Shown: piece by piece, positions 1-5,353 of the stretch
Numbering within the stretch: the stretch's first letter is position 1
How the letters are laid out: the number at the start of each line of letters is the position of its first letter
From: Rhizobacter sp.
GTDB taxonomy: Bacteria > Pseudomonadota > Gammaproteobacteria > Burkholderiales > Burkholderiaceae
Assembly (NCBI GenBank): GCA_014379885.1
Contig: JACMKW010000081.1
Span: forward strand, 1 to 5,375
Length of the DNA stretch: 5,375 nt
Direction of reading: 5' to 3'
The notes under the pieces: generated by a model
What the model was told of the DNA's origin: nothing
Databases searched by the model: none
What the model saw: only the letters and a program-made list of their open reading frames with translations
Program-made: the position numbers and the translations under genes

Positions 1-1
1 A

Positions 2-727
2 CCTGGCACCGTGCCCGGCGTCAAGCCAACCCGGCCGGTGTTCGACTCGGCACCTGCGCCGTTTGACGCGCTGCCGCCCGCCTCACCTGCTGCAGCGCCC
101 GTGCCAGCCCCAGCCAACGCCTCCACCGAAGCGCTCTGGGCCGCCTTCTGCGAAGGAGCAGGCGTCAACATCAAGCTGCCGCAAGGCCTCACACCCGAGC
201 TGATGAAGGTGCTGGGCCAGGTGCTGCACCACTCGATCGACGGCACCATCAAGCTGGTCGCAGTGCGCGCTGCCGCCAAGCAGGAGCTGAAGGCCGACGT
301 GACCACCATCCAGGCGCGCAACAACAACCCGCTGAAGTTCTCACCCGATGCGGGCGCCGCCATCGAGCAACTGCTGCAGCCGCCGATGCGCGGCTTCATG
401 ATGGGTCCGGTGGCCGTCAATGACGTGATGGACGACTTGCTGGGCCACGCCATCGGCACCATGGCCGGCATGCGCGCCGCGCTCACCGGTGTGCTCGACC
501 GCTTTGAGCCCGGCAAGCTCGAAGGCAAGCTCGCCGGCAACAGTGTGCTTGACAGCGTGCTGCCCATGAACCGCCGCGCCAAGCTCTGGGAGTTGTACCT
601 GCAGCACTTCAAGCGCATCCGCGACGACGCACAAGACGACTTCCACGACCTCTTTGGCAAGGCTTTCATCGAAGCCTACGAAGAGCAGCTCGACCGGCTA
701 GACGCGTCCCGCCACCCTTCCGTCTGA
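2..727 (+). CDS. tagH: Type VI secretion FHA-domain protein, C-terminal part (5' truncated by window)
   Basis: The frame is open from the first bases of the window, so the true start and the N-terminal FHA domain lie upstream; the GTG at 11 is internal. About 241 residues are visible. They begin with a Pro/Ala-rich linker of roughly 40 residues (PAPAPANAST-like), the usual spacer between the FHA domain and the C-terminal domain. From ALWAAFCEGAGV onward the protein matches the conserved C-terminal domain of TagH/Fha proteins of T6SS clusters, including the RAAAKQELKADVTTI helix, the NNNPLKFSPD segment and the helical GMRAALTGVLDRFEPGKLE stretch. In characterised systems the FHA domain binds a phosphothreonine peptide after kinase action and promotes assembly of the secretion apparatus on the cytoplasmic side. 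The next gene, a PP2C phosphatase, begins 7 nt after the stop, which suggests one transcript. The family call is strong; the FHA domain itself cannot be seen here. Confidence 0.88.
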   Translation, partial: PGTVPGVKPTRPVFDSAPAPFDALPPASPAAAPVPAPANASTEALWAAFCEGAGVNIKLPQGLTPELMKVLGQVLHHSIDGTIKLVAVRAAAKQELKADVTTIQARNNNPLKFSPDAGAAIEQLLQPPMRGFMMGPVAVNDVMDDLLGHAIGTMAGMRAALTGVLDRFEPGKLEGKLAGNSVLDSVLPMNRRAKLWELYLQHFKRIRDDAQDDFHDLFGKAFIEAYEEQLDRLDASRHPSV

Positions 728-734
728 CCAGAGC

Positions 735-1535
735 ATGTTGCAGGTAGAAATCGCCTCGCGTTGCGAGGTGGGCGCGCGCAGCCACAACGAAGACGATCTG
801 CGCCATGGCCAGAACGGCTCGTTCTGGTATGCCGTGCTGTCTGACGGTGCAGGCGGCCACCGCGGTGGCGCCGAGGCCTCCGACATCGTGGTGCGCATCA
901 CCGAGCTGGGCCTGCAGTCGGCTGCGCAGGCGTCTCCCGATGAGCTCACCATGCTGGTGTGCGACGCAAACGACGCCTTGCTGCAAAAACAAGACAGCCG
1001 CAGCCGCGACCGCATGCACGCCACCCTGGTGGCGCTGTGGATCGACGCACGCCGCGAAGAAGCCCTCTGGACGCACGTGGGCGACTCGCGCCTGTACCTG
1101 CTGCGTCACGGACGTGTGCTGCACCTGACGCAAGACGACAGCGTGGTGCAACGCATGGTCGATGCCGGCTACCTCACGCCCGAAGAGGCGCTGACGCATC
1201 CCAAGAAAAACCAGTTGCTCGCCGCGATGGGCGCTGAAGATGGCGTCGAACCCAACACCATCGAAACGCCGATCGCGGTGGAAGACGGCGACGCCTTCTT
1301 GTTGTGCTCCGACGGCTGGTGGGAGCACTTCGACAAACGCCACATCGAATCCATGTTTGCCGACTCCAAGAGCCCGCAAGACTGGCTAGACCGCATGGCC
1401 GAGCGCATTCACCTCGCTGCAGCACCGCGGCAAGACAACTACAGCGCCGTGGCCGTGTGGATCGGTGACCCGGCTGAAACCACGCGCATGTCCAGCCTGT
1501 GGGGAGACACGGTGGCCGGGCCCGACGCTGTCTGA
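735..1535 (+). CDS. pppA: PP2C-family Ser/Thr protein phosphatase, T6SS-associated (PppA/Stp-like)
   Basis: This is a complete 266-residue single-domain PPM/PP2C phosphatase. The family's motifs are present in order: R15 with NED at 18-20, SDGAGGHRGG at 36-45 (metal-binding D37), GDSRLY at 116-121 (D117), the DDSVVQ segment at 134-139, CSDGWWE at 191-197 (D193) and DNYSAV at 234-239 (D234). These Asp residues would hold the two Mn/Mg ions that hydrolyse phosphothreonine or phosphoserine. There is no signal peptide or membrane segment, so it should act in the cytoplasm. By family and position directly after the TagH-like gene, it most likely reverses the kinase-driven phosphorylation of the FHA protein and so switches the T6SS off. 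The ATG at 735 follows the upstream stop by 7 nt with only a poor AGAG ribosome site, which fits translational coupling. No partner kinase is in the window; it probably lies beyond the left edge or elsewhere. Confidence 0.9.
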   Translation: MLQVEIASRCEVGARSHNEDDLRHGQNGSFWYAVLSDGAGGHRGGAEASDIVVRITELGLQSAAQASPDELTMLVCDANDALLQKQDSRSRDRMHATLVALWIDARREEALWTHVGDSRLYLLRHGRVLHLTQDDSVVQRMVDAGYLTPEEALTHPKKNQLLAAMGAEDGVEPNTIETPIAVEDGDAFLLCSDGWWEHFDKRHIESMFADSKSPQDWLDRMAERIHLAAAPRQDNYSAVAVWIGDPAETTRMSSLWGDTVAGPDAV

Positions 1536-1575
1536 ACATGCCGGCGTGAATTTCCGACCCGAATCAGGGGTGACC

Positions 1576-1602
1576 TTGGTCGCTTCCCCCGCGCCACACA
1601 AT
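1576..1602 (+). promoter_or_regulatory. Possible weak promoter for the OmpA-like gene
   Basis: The 105-nt gap between the phosphatase stop and the OmpA-like start is long enough for a promoter. The best candidate is TTGGTC at 1576-1581 with CACAAT at 1597-1602, a spacer of 15 nt, which is short. The region also holds a small GACC-TT-GGTC symmetry at 1572-1581. No T-rich terminator follows the phosphatase gene. This is a tentative reading only. Confidence 0.22.
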
Positions 1603-1640
1603 CGTTCACCATGCGAACAGCTTGACCCCCGGAGTCCCTC

Positions 1641-2204
1641 ATGCGTCTGACCCTCACCACCGCCTCGAAAATCGCTGCCGCTGCATTGCTGCTGGCTGGC
1701 ACCTGCGCCACCACCTGGGCCGAAGAGACCACCTTGCTCAAGGGCAACAAGGTCACCGAGTCCAACCTGCTGGACGCGCTGACCCCTGAGCCCGCGCCGG
1801 TGCTGACACGCAGCCTCAAGATCAGCCGCAGCACCGATGCCGTGCTCGCGCCCAAGAAGAAACCTAGCGCCTCGCTGCTCATCACCTTCGAGACCAACTC
1901 GTCCGACCTCACCGGCCCGGCCAAGCAGCAGCTCGACGTGGTGGCCGCTGCCCTCAAGAACGACCGCCTGGCCGAGTACAGCTTCAACGTCGAAGGCCAC
2001 GCCGACCCGCGCGGCCTGGCCGATGCCAACCTGCTGCTCTCGCAGCAGCGTGCCGAAAGCGTGCGCGCCTACCTGGTGGCCACGCACAGCATCGCCGCCG
2101 AGCGTCTGAAGGCCGAAGGCAAGGGCGACACCGACCTGCTCAACCGCAAGGTGCCGGCTGCGCCCGAAAACCGGCGCGTCACCATCGTCACCAATACGCA
2201 GTAA
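1641..2204 (+). CDS. OmpA-C-domain periplasmic/outer-membrane-associated protein
   Basis: This is a 187-residue protein. Residues 1-27 form a Sec signal peptide: Arg and Lys near the start, a hydrophobic AAAALLLAG core, and likely cleavage after TTWA. Cys22 is not in a proper lipobox (AGTC), so a lipoprotein is unlikely. Residues 28-75 form a polar linker. Residues 78-187 are an OmpA-C/MotB-like peptidoglycan-binding domain, with ITFETNSSDLT (81-91), GHADPRG (119-125), LSQQRAESVRAYL (133-145) and ENRRVTI (176-182). D122 and R137 are 15 residues apart, matching the Asp/Arg pair that grips diaminopimelate in characterised OmpA domains. GGAG at 1631-1634, six nt before the ATG, supports the start. 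There is no beta-barrel or inner-membrane helix, so it differs from classical OmpA and from T6SS TssL/TagL. Its proximity to T6SS genes may be incidental. The role is probably envelope-peptidoglycan attachment; the specific function is unknown. Confidence 0.85.
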   Translation: MRLTLTTASKIAAAALLLAGTCATTWAEETTLLKGNKVTESNLLDALTPEPAPVLTRSLKISRSTDAVLAPKKKPSASLLITFETNSSDLTGPAKQQLDVVAAALKNDRLAEYSFNVEGHADPRGLADANLLLSQQRAESVRAYLVATHSIAAERLKAEGKGDTDLLNRKVPAAPENRRVTIVTNTQ

Positions 2205-2244
2205 GCCACCCAGCGCTGTAAATCGATTCGTGTGAAACCGCTGC

Positions 2245-2273
2245 TTGACGCGGCGGCCACTCAATACTAAAGT
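2245..2273 (+). promoter_or_regulatory. Sigma70-like promoter of the SPFH operon
   Basis: TTGACG at 2245-2250 matches the -35 consensus at 5 of 6 positions. It is followed at an ideal 17-nt distance by TAAAGT at 2268-2273, a 4-of-6 match to the -10 consensus. Transcription would start near 2280, leaving a leader of about 80 nt before the SPFH start codon. The -10 hexamer is largely inside the 16-bp palindrome at 2269-2284, so a protein bound there would block RNA polymerase. The surrounding DNA is noticeably more AT-rich than the flanking genes. Confidence 0.6.
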
Positions 2274-2284
2274 GATATCACTTT
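2269..2284 (+). promoter_or_regulatory. Perfect 16-bp palindromic operator candidate (AAAGTGATATCACTTT)
   Basis: The sequence AAAGTGATATCACTTT reads identically on both strands with no spacer and no mismatch; symmetry stops exactly at its edges. It overlaps the -10 element and the expected transcription start of the SPFH operon, the classic position of a repressor site. The operon's third gene encodes an Arc-type RHH protein, a class that binds palindromic or tandem short sites as dimers or tetramers, so autoregulation is the simplest reading. Another dimeric regulator, such as a GntR- or MarR-type protein encoded elsewhere, could also use such a site. Confidence 0.6.
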
Positions 2285-2286
2285 GA

Positions 2287-2313
2287 GATCAGACCGGATG
2301 GTCCGGCCTGATT
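2287..2313 (+). promoter_or_regulatory. Leader hairpin upstream of the SPFH gene
   Basis: ATCAGACCGGA (2288-2298) and TCCGGCCTGAT (2302-2312) can pair with one A-C mismatch around a TGG loop, and a G-T wobble can extend the base to 2287/2313. With the promoter at 2245-2273 this lies entirely in the 5' untranslated leader, about 35 nt before the ribosome site. No U-run follows it, so it is not a plain intrinsic terminator. It could stabilise the mRNA 5' end, or as DNA it could be a second protein-binding site with the core CCGGA-TGG-TCCGG. Confidence 0.45.
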
Positions 2314-2348
2314 CTGAAGCCCGCTGCTTTCATGGCGCGGGGCACTTT

Positions 2349-2353
2349 GGGAG
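2349..2353 (+). promoter_or_regulatory. Ribosome binding site deciding the SPFH start
   Basis: GGGAG lies 8 nt before the ATG at 2362. The in-frame ATG at 2332 has no comparable site and would add ten residues (MARGTLGESV) that look like translated leader. The start at 2362 is therefore preferred. Confidence 0.75.
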
Positions 2354-2361
2354 AGAGTGTC

Positions 2362-3252
2362 ATGGACAAGACTGCTTCACGCGAGCACGCGGCCTCTTCG
2401 AGCAACGGCTTCGTCTACGTCGCCATCGGCCTGACGGTGGCGGTCATTTCGCTTTTCTTGTTGATCAACCGGCCGGTGCCCCTGTTCGCCGGGGTGTTTG
2501 GCCTGGGCGTGCTGAGCGCCATCTGGTGCCTGGCCGGGCTGTACATGCTGCAACCCAACCAGGCCGCCCTGCTCACGCTCTTTGGCAGCTACCGCGGCAC
2601 CGACCGGGGTGAAGGCCTGCGCTGGGCCAACCCGTTCTACGTCACCAAGAAGATGTCGGTGCGGGCACGCAACTTCAACAGCGAAAAGCTCAAGGTCAAC
2701 GACATGCGAGGCAACCCGATCGAGATCGCGGCGGCCATCGTGTGGCGGGTCGAAGACACCGCCCAGGCGAGCTTCGACGTCGACAACTTCGAGACCTATG
2801 TGCTCACCCAGGCTGAGTCGGCGGTGCGCCACCTTGCGCTGAGCTACGCTTACGACAACCTCGACGAACCCTCACCTGACGCGGTGCGTGAAGTGACGCT
2901 GCGCTCTGGCACCGGCGAAGTGGCTGCAGCCTTGCGCACCGAACTGCAGGCGCGTTTTGCGCAAGCCGGCATCGTGGTCGTCGACGCCAAGCTCACCCAC
3001 CTCGCCTACGCCCCCGAGATCGCCGGCATCATGCTGCGCCGCCAGCAGGCCGAAGCCATCATCGCCGCGCGCAGCAAGATCGTGCACGGTGCCGTGGGCA
3101 TGGTCGACATGGCACTCCAGGGCCTGGCCGATCGCGGCCTGCTGCACCTTGACGACGAGCGCAAGGCCGCCATGGTGAGCAACCTGCTGGTGGTGCTGTG
3201 CTCCGACCATGACGCCACACCGGTGGTGAACGCCGGCACGCTCTACAACTGA
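2362..3252 (+). CDS. SPFH (stomatin/prohibitin/Band 7) domain membrane protein
   Basis: The product has 296 residues from the ATG at 2362. A short polar N-terminus is followed by two hydrophobic helices, about residues 17-35 and 41-62. They are separated by only a few residues (NRPVP), consistent with a hairpin that leaves both ends on one side, probably the cytoplasm. The SPFH domain runs from about 63 to 235, with [18 protein letters not shown], the GLRWANPF segment (85-92), [12 protein letters not shown] (103-114) and [17 protein letters not shown] (117-133), then the Ala/Glu-rich [12 protein letters not shown] helix. A conserved tail reads [18 protein letters not shown] (266-283) and [10 protein letters not shown] at the end. 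SPFH proteins oligomerise into rings or cages on membranes and organise membrane domains or guard proteases. This compact subgroup is, to my knowledge, not functionally assigned. It is the first gene of a three-gene operon with a small two-helix protein and an RHH regulator. There is no downstream NfeD gene as in flotillin operons and no HflK/C pair, so it is distinct from those systems. Confidence 0.92.
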   Translation: MDKTASREHAASSSNGFVYVAIGLTVAVISLFLLINRPVPLFAGVFGLGVLSAIWCLAGLYMLQPNQAALLTLFGSYRGTDRGEGLRWANPFYVTKKMSVRARNFNSEKLKVNDMRGNPIEIAAAIVWRVEDTAQASFDVDNFETYVLTQAESAVRHLALSYAYDNLDEPSPDAVREVTLRSGTGEVAAALRTELQARFAQAGIVVVDAKLTHLAYAPEIAGIMLRRQQAEAIIAARSKIVHGAVGMVDMALQGLADRGLLHLDDERKAAMVSNLLVVLCSDHDATPVVNAGTLYN

Positions 3253-3256
3253 CACC

Positions 3257-3261
3257 GGAGG
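3257..3261 (+). promoter_or_regulatory. Ribosome binding site of the small membrane protein gene
   Basis: GGAGG lies 5 nt before the ATG at 3267. An in-frame TTG at 3264 would sit only 2 nt from this site, too close for initiation, so the ATG is taken as the start. Confidence 0.75.
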
Positions 3262-3266
3262 GCTTG

Positions 3267-3473
3267 ATGGTTTTCAGGCGTTGGATCATGTGGGTCTGCG
3301 CAACGGCCTTGGTGGCCGGTGTGGTGATGCGCTGGGTGGGCATGCCTTTGTCGGGCTGGGTGATCAGCGTGTCTGCTGCGGTACTGGCGTTTGCGTTCGT
3401 GGCGCCTGCCATGGGTGGGCGCATGCGCGAAGACCCTCGCAGCCCGTTAGGCCGTGCCCACTGGGGTGACTGA
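3267..3473 (+). CDS. Small two-helix membrane protein of the SPFH operon
   Basis: This is a 68-residue hypothetical protein. After a positively charged start (MVFRRW) there are two hydrophobic segments, about residues 7-22 ([15 protein letters not shown]) and 29-48 ([20 protein letters not shown]), followed by a charged C-terminal tail ([18 protein letters not shown]). The Arg/Trp-bearing turn between the helices and the charged ends suggest an inner-membrane hairpin with both ends in the cytoplasm. It starts 14 nt after the SPFH stop with a strong ribosome site, and the RHH gene follows 8 nt after its stop, so the three are surely co-transcribed. I recognise no named family. A plausible job is partner or anchor of the SPFH oligomer, inferred from context only. 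Confidence 0.8.
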   Translation: MVFRRWIMWVCATALVAGVVMRWVGMPLSGWVISVSAAVLAFAFVAPAMGGRMREDPRSPLGRAHWGD

Positions 3474-3481
3474 GCCACCAC

Positions 3482-3679
3482 ATGGCCAGCCCCGACAAAA
3501 AATCATTCCTGTTGCGCATCGACCCGCAGCTGTGGGCCGAGATCGAACGCCTCGCCGCAGCAGAGCTGCGCAGCGCCAATGCGCAGGTGGAATATCTGTT
3601 GAGGGATGCGCTCCAGGCCCGCACCGGCAAAGGCCAAGAGTTGCGGCCTCAAGCCACGGGGCGCAAGCCCACTCGCTGA
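3482..3679 (+). CDS. Arc-type ribbon-helix-helix DNA-binding protein
   Basis: This 65-residue protein has the Arc/MetJ-like RHH plan. Residues 6-13 (KKSFLLRI) form the DNA-reading beta strand, 15-28 ([14 protein letters not shown]) helix A, and 31-47 ([17 protein letters not shown], with the N-capping Ser and the NAQVEYLL signature) helix B. A basic, Pro-containing tail follows (residues 48-65). RHH proteins dimerise by pairing the strands into a two-stranded ribbon that enters the major groove. By alignment with Arc, residues S8, L10 and R12 would face the bases. It is the last gene of the SPFH operon, 8 nt after the small membrane protein stop, with no good ribosome site of its own, which suggests coupled, low-level translation. 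No toxin gene is adjacent, so it is not an obvious antitoxin. The likely role is repressor of its own operon via the palindrome at 2269-2284; this is inference. Confidence 0.87.
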   Translation: MASPDKKSFLLRIDPQLWAEIERLAAAELRSANAQVEYLLRDALQARTGKGQELRPQATGRKPTR

Positions 3680-3695
3680 ACGGCGCAGCGGCCGA

Positions 3696-4544
3696 TCAAG
3701 AAGCGAGCTGCATGCGCACGCGCCTCGCCGCCTCTTCGGCCCGCGCGTCGTCGATCTCGCGCATCACGCTGCTCAGGTCGACCGCGCCGGCGTGGTGTTC
3801 GTAGCGGCCGGTCAGCGCCACCTCAGGCGTCAACATGCCGCGCTGGTACAGGTCCCAGATCTCGGGGCCGTATTGGGTGGGCAGCAGCTCGGGCGCAAAG
3901 TGGCCGAAGAAAGCGCGCAGGTTGGCCACGTCTCGCAGCAGCATGCGGCTTGCGTGGTTGTTGCCGGCGGCGTCTACCGCTTGCGGCAGGTCGATGATCA
4001 CCGGGCCGTCGGCCGCTAGCAGGATGTTGAATTCCGACAGGTCGCCGTGCACCACGCCCGCACACAGCATGCGTACCACTTCGACCAACAGCGTGGCGTG
4101 ATGTGCCAAGGCTTGCTCGCGCGTGAACACCACGTCGTTGAGCCGCGGGGCTGCATCACCGCCTTCGTCGGCCACCAATTCCATCAGCAACACGCCGTCG
4201 TAGAAGTTGTGCGGCTTGGGCACACGCACACCGGCCGCAGCCAGGCGGTACAACGCATCCACCTCAGCGCTTTGCCACGCGGCCTCTTGCGCCTCTCGCC
4301 CGAAACGTGTGCCCTTGGCCATGGCGCGCGCCTGGCGGCTGTTCTTCACCTTGCGGTTCTCGGTGTAATCAACCGCCTGGCGAAAGCTGCGGTGCGTGGC
4401 TTCTTTGTAGACCTTGGCGCACAGCGTGTGGCCGCCACTGCGCACCACAAAGACCATGGCTTCCTTGCCGCTCATGAGTTGGCGCACCACCGTGTCGATG
4501 AGGCCTTCTTCGATCAGGGATTGCAGTCGGGCGGGAGCTTTCAT
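3696..4544 (-). CDS. Bacterial RIO-family serine/threonine protein kinase
   Basis: This is a 282-residue RIO1-like kinase of the bacterial PA4780 type. Visible motifs are MSGKEAMVF (24-32), the RIO counterpart of the glycine-rich loop; ATP-contacting K44 in CAKVYKEA; the RIO-specific flexible region with NSRQARAMAKG (68-78); the EVDALYRLAAAGVRVPKP helix and turn around E94; the hinge LLMELV (119-124); the catalytic loop HGDLSEFN (166-173), with catalytic D168 and metal-binding N173; and IIDLPQAVDAAGNNHA (183-198), with metal-binding D185. All key residues are intact, so it should be active. There are no membrane segments. Eukaryotic and archaeal RIO kinases act in ribosome maturation; the bacterial targets are largely unknown. 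It is convergent with the SPFH operon, only 16 nt from the RHH stop, and lies 64 nt downstream of the GST-like gene on the same strand. Its ribosome site is poor and partly inside the hairpin at 4555-4586. Confidence 0.93.
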   Translation of the reverse strand: MKAPARLQSLIEEGLIDTVVRQLMSGKEAMVFVVRSGGHTLCAKVYKEATHRSFRQAVDYTENRKVKNSRQARAMAKGTRFGREAQEAAWQSAEVDALYRLAAAGVRVPKPHNFYDGVLLMELVADEGGDAAPRLNDVVFTREQALAHHATLLVEVVRMLCAGVVHGDLSEFNILLAADGPVIIDLPQAVDAAGNNHASRMLLRDVANLRAFFGHFAPELLPTQYGPEIWDLYQRGMLTPEVALTGRYEHHAGAVDLSSVMREIDDARAEEAARRVRMQLAS

Positions 4545-4554
4545 GGCGCATTTT

Positions 4555-4586
4555 GCCTGCCAGGGCGGAAAGCCCTTTCGGCAGGC
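4555..4586. repeat. Strong inverted repeat (hairpin) between the GST-like and RIO kinase genes
   Basis: The outer arms GCCTGCC (4555-4561) and GGCAGGC (4580-4586) are perfectly complementary. Inside them AGGGC (4562-4566) pairs with GCCCT (4572-4576) around a GGAAA loop, with TTC bulged on one side, giving 12 base pairs in total. On the minus-strand mRNA the structure ends at an AAAA run just before the RIO start, so it lacks the U-run of an intrinsic terminator. It would include the only purine-rich stretch (GGCAGG) available as a RIO ribosome site. Confidence 0.7.
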
Positions 4587-4599
4587 TCAAGGCGAACGG
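4572..4599. repeat. REP-like intergenic palindromic repeat, probable degenerate copy
   Basis: The stretch from GCCCTTTCGG through CAGGCTCAAGGCGAACGG closely resembles a short repeat I recall as common between genes in Burkholderiales and other proteobacteria, whose core runs CCCTTCGACAGGCTCAGG followed by GCGAACGG. Its own small stem pairs CCTT (4574-4577) with AAGG (4589-4592). Such elements are spread by REP-associated transposases and usually sit in intergenic gaps, as here. The assignment rests on memory of the consensus, and only one copy lies in the window. Confidence 0.5.
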
Positions 4600-4608
4600 C
4601 GTGCGAGC

Positions 4609-5340
4609 TCAGCCCAGATCCAGTTCGGGGTAGCAGCGAAAGATGCCCTGCTCGTTGAACGCAATGCGCCGCGGGCTCTTCAGGTAGGCCGCCACGCGTG
4701 GCAGCGCGGCGACACGGTCGTGCAGCTCCACGATGGCGGGCGTCTTCGTCAAAACACGCCCAGCCGCTTTCGGGAATGCGTAGCGCAGCCCCTCGATCAA
4801 CTGGAACAGCGACAGGTCGGCATAACTCAGCTTGCCGCCCACCAGATGCCGTGGCCCACCCGGGTTGCGCACCACGATGCTTTCGAACCATTGCAGGAAT
4901 TTGGGCAGGCGCTCGCGGCAGAACACGGTGGCGCGGCGCAGCGCTTCAGCTTGCTGGTCTTCGTAATAGAGGCTGCTGGCAATCGGGTGGTGGGTGTCAT
5001 GCGCCTCGGTCACCATGTCGCAGATGGTGAGCTGAATCTGCTGCGTCCATACGCGGGCCTGCTCGCTGCGGGCAACCAGCTTCAATTGCGGCGCCAGGTA
5101 ATGCAGGATGGCCGCCGTCTGCCCCACGAGCAGGGCACCGTCTTTCAGGAACGGTGGCGCAAATGGCGGGTGCACCTGGGCGCTGTCTTCCATGTGGTGC
5201 AGCATGACCGGCATGCCCTGCCCCGCTTTGCGCTCGCTGCGCGCCACGTCAACGTAGGGTGCGCCCGCGGCCTCCAGAGCCAACCGCACAAATTCACCGC
5301 GGCCCTGGATGGTGGGCCAGTAATGGAGTTCATAGCTCAT
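4609..5340 (-). CDS. Glutathione S-transferase family protein (sigma/alpha-like)
   Basis: The product has 243 residues from the ATG whose complement is at 5338-5340. Residues 3-80 form a thioredoxin-like GST N-domain. It starts YELHYWPTIQGRGEFVRLAL, where Y7 sits at the catalytic Tyr position of sigma/alpha/mu/pi classes and the GRGEFVR segment is typical of them. It continues to the cis-Pro loop in APPFLKDG (61-68) and the glutathione gamma-glutamyl-binding GQTAAIL (73-79). The region between, with a Met/His-rich stretch (MPVMLHHMED), is longer than usual. The helical C-domain contains the N-capping box SYADLSLF (172-179) and PRVAAYLKSPRR near the end. It is probably a cytosolic transferase or peroxidase acting on electrophiles; the substrate is unknown. 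An in-frame ATG further upstream would add 11 residues (MRPRWQSTVPT) outside the fold, so the MSYELHYW start is preferred although no clear ribosome site precedes it. Confidence 0.88.
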   Translation of the reverse strand: MSYELHYWPTIQGRGEFVRLALEAAGAPYVDVARSERKAGQGMPVMLHHMEDSAQVHPPFAPPFLKDGALLVGQTAAILHYLAPQLKLVARSEQARVWTQQIQLTICDMVTEAHDTHHPIASSLYYEDQQAEALRRATVFCRERLPKFLQWFESIVVRNPGGPRHLVGGKLSYADLSLFQLIEGLRYAFPKAAGRVLTKTPAIVELHDRVAALPRVAAYLKSPRRIAFNEQGIFRCYPELDLG

Positions 5341-5347
5341 GGTGGGG

Positions 5348-5353
5348 ACTGTA
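5348..5353 (-). promoter_or_regulatory. Possible -10 element just upstream of the GST-like gene (leaderless start?)
   Basis: Read on the minus strand, TACAGT lies 7 nt before the ATG (complement 5338-5340), and no Shine-Dalgarno-like purine run lies between. If it is a -10 element, transcription would begin at or next to the start codon, giving a leaderless or near-leaderless mRNA. The matching -35 would fall at the window edge and cannot be judged. Confidence 0.2.

Noticed and set aside
11..13. GTG at 11 as the start of the first gene
   Set aside because: The frame is open upstream to the window edge and the protein begins in the linker of a TagH-like protein, so the gene starts outside the window.
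666..1379. Minus-strand open frame (237 codons) opposite the phosphatase gene
   Set aside because: It is antisense to a gene with every PP2C motif intact, and the translation has no recognisable domain.
1386..2264. Long minus-strand open frame (292 codons) across the phosphatase end and the OmpA-like gene
   Set aside because: It is antisense to two well-recognised genes, its translation is low-complexity Gly/Val/Arg-rich with no family match, and high-GC DNA routinely leaves such frames open.
2332..2334. Upstream ATG as the start of the SPFH gene
   Set aside because: It lacks a ribosome site, whereas the ATG at 2362 has GGGAG at a good distance; the added residues are not part of the fold.
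3482..3679. Antitoxin of a toxin-antitoxin pair
   Set aside because: The RHH fold would fit, but no toxin-like gene is adjacent; the next gene is convergent and a RIO kinase, and the preceding one is a membrane protein.
4555..4586. Intrinsic transcription terminator at the intergenic hairpin
   Set aside because: Neither strand has a T-run directly after the stem; the minus-strand side is followed by AAAA.
4047..4658. Plus-strand open frame (203 codons) opposite the RIO kinase gene
   Set aside because: It is His/Gln-rich shadow translation of a conserved kinase; no ribosome site or recognisable domain.
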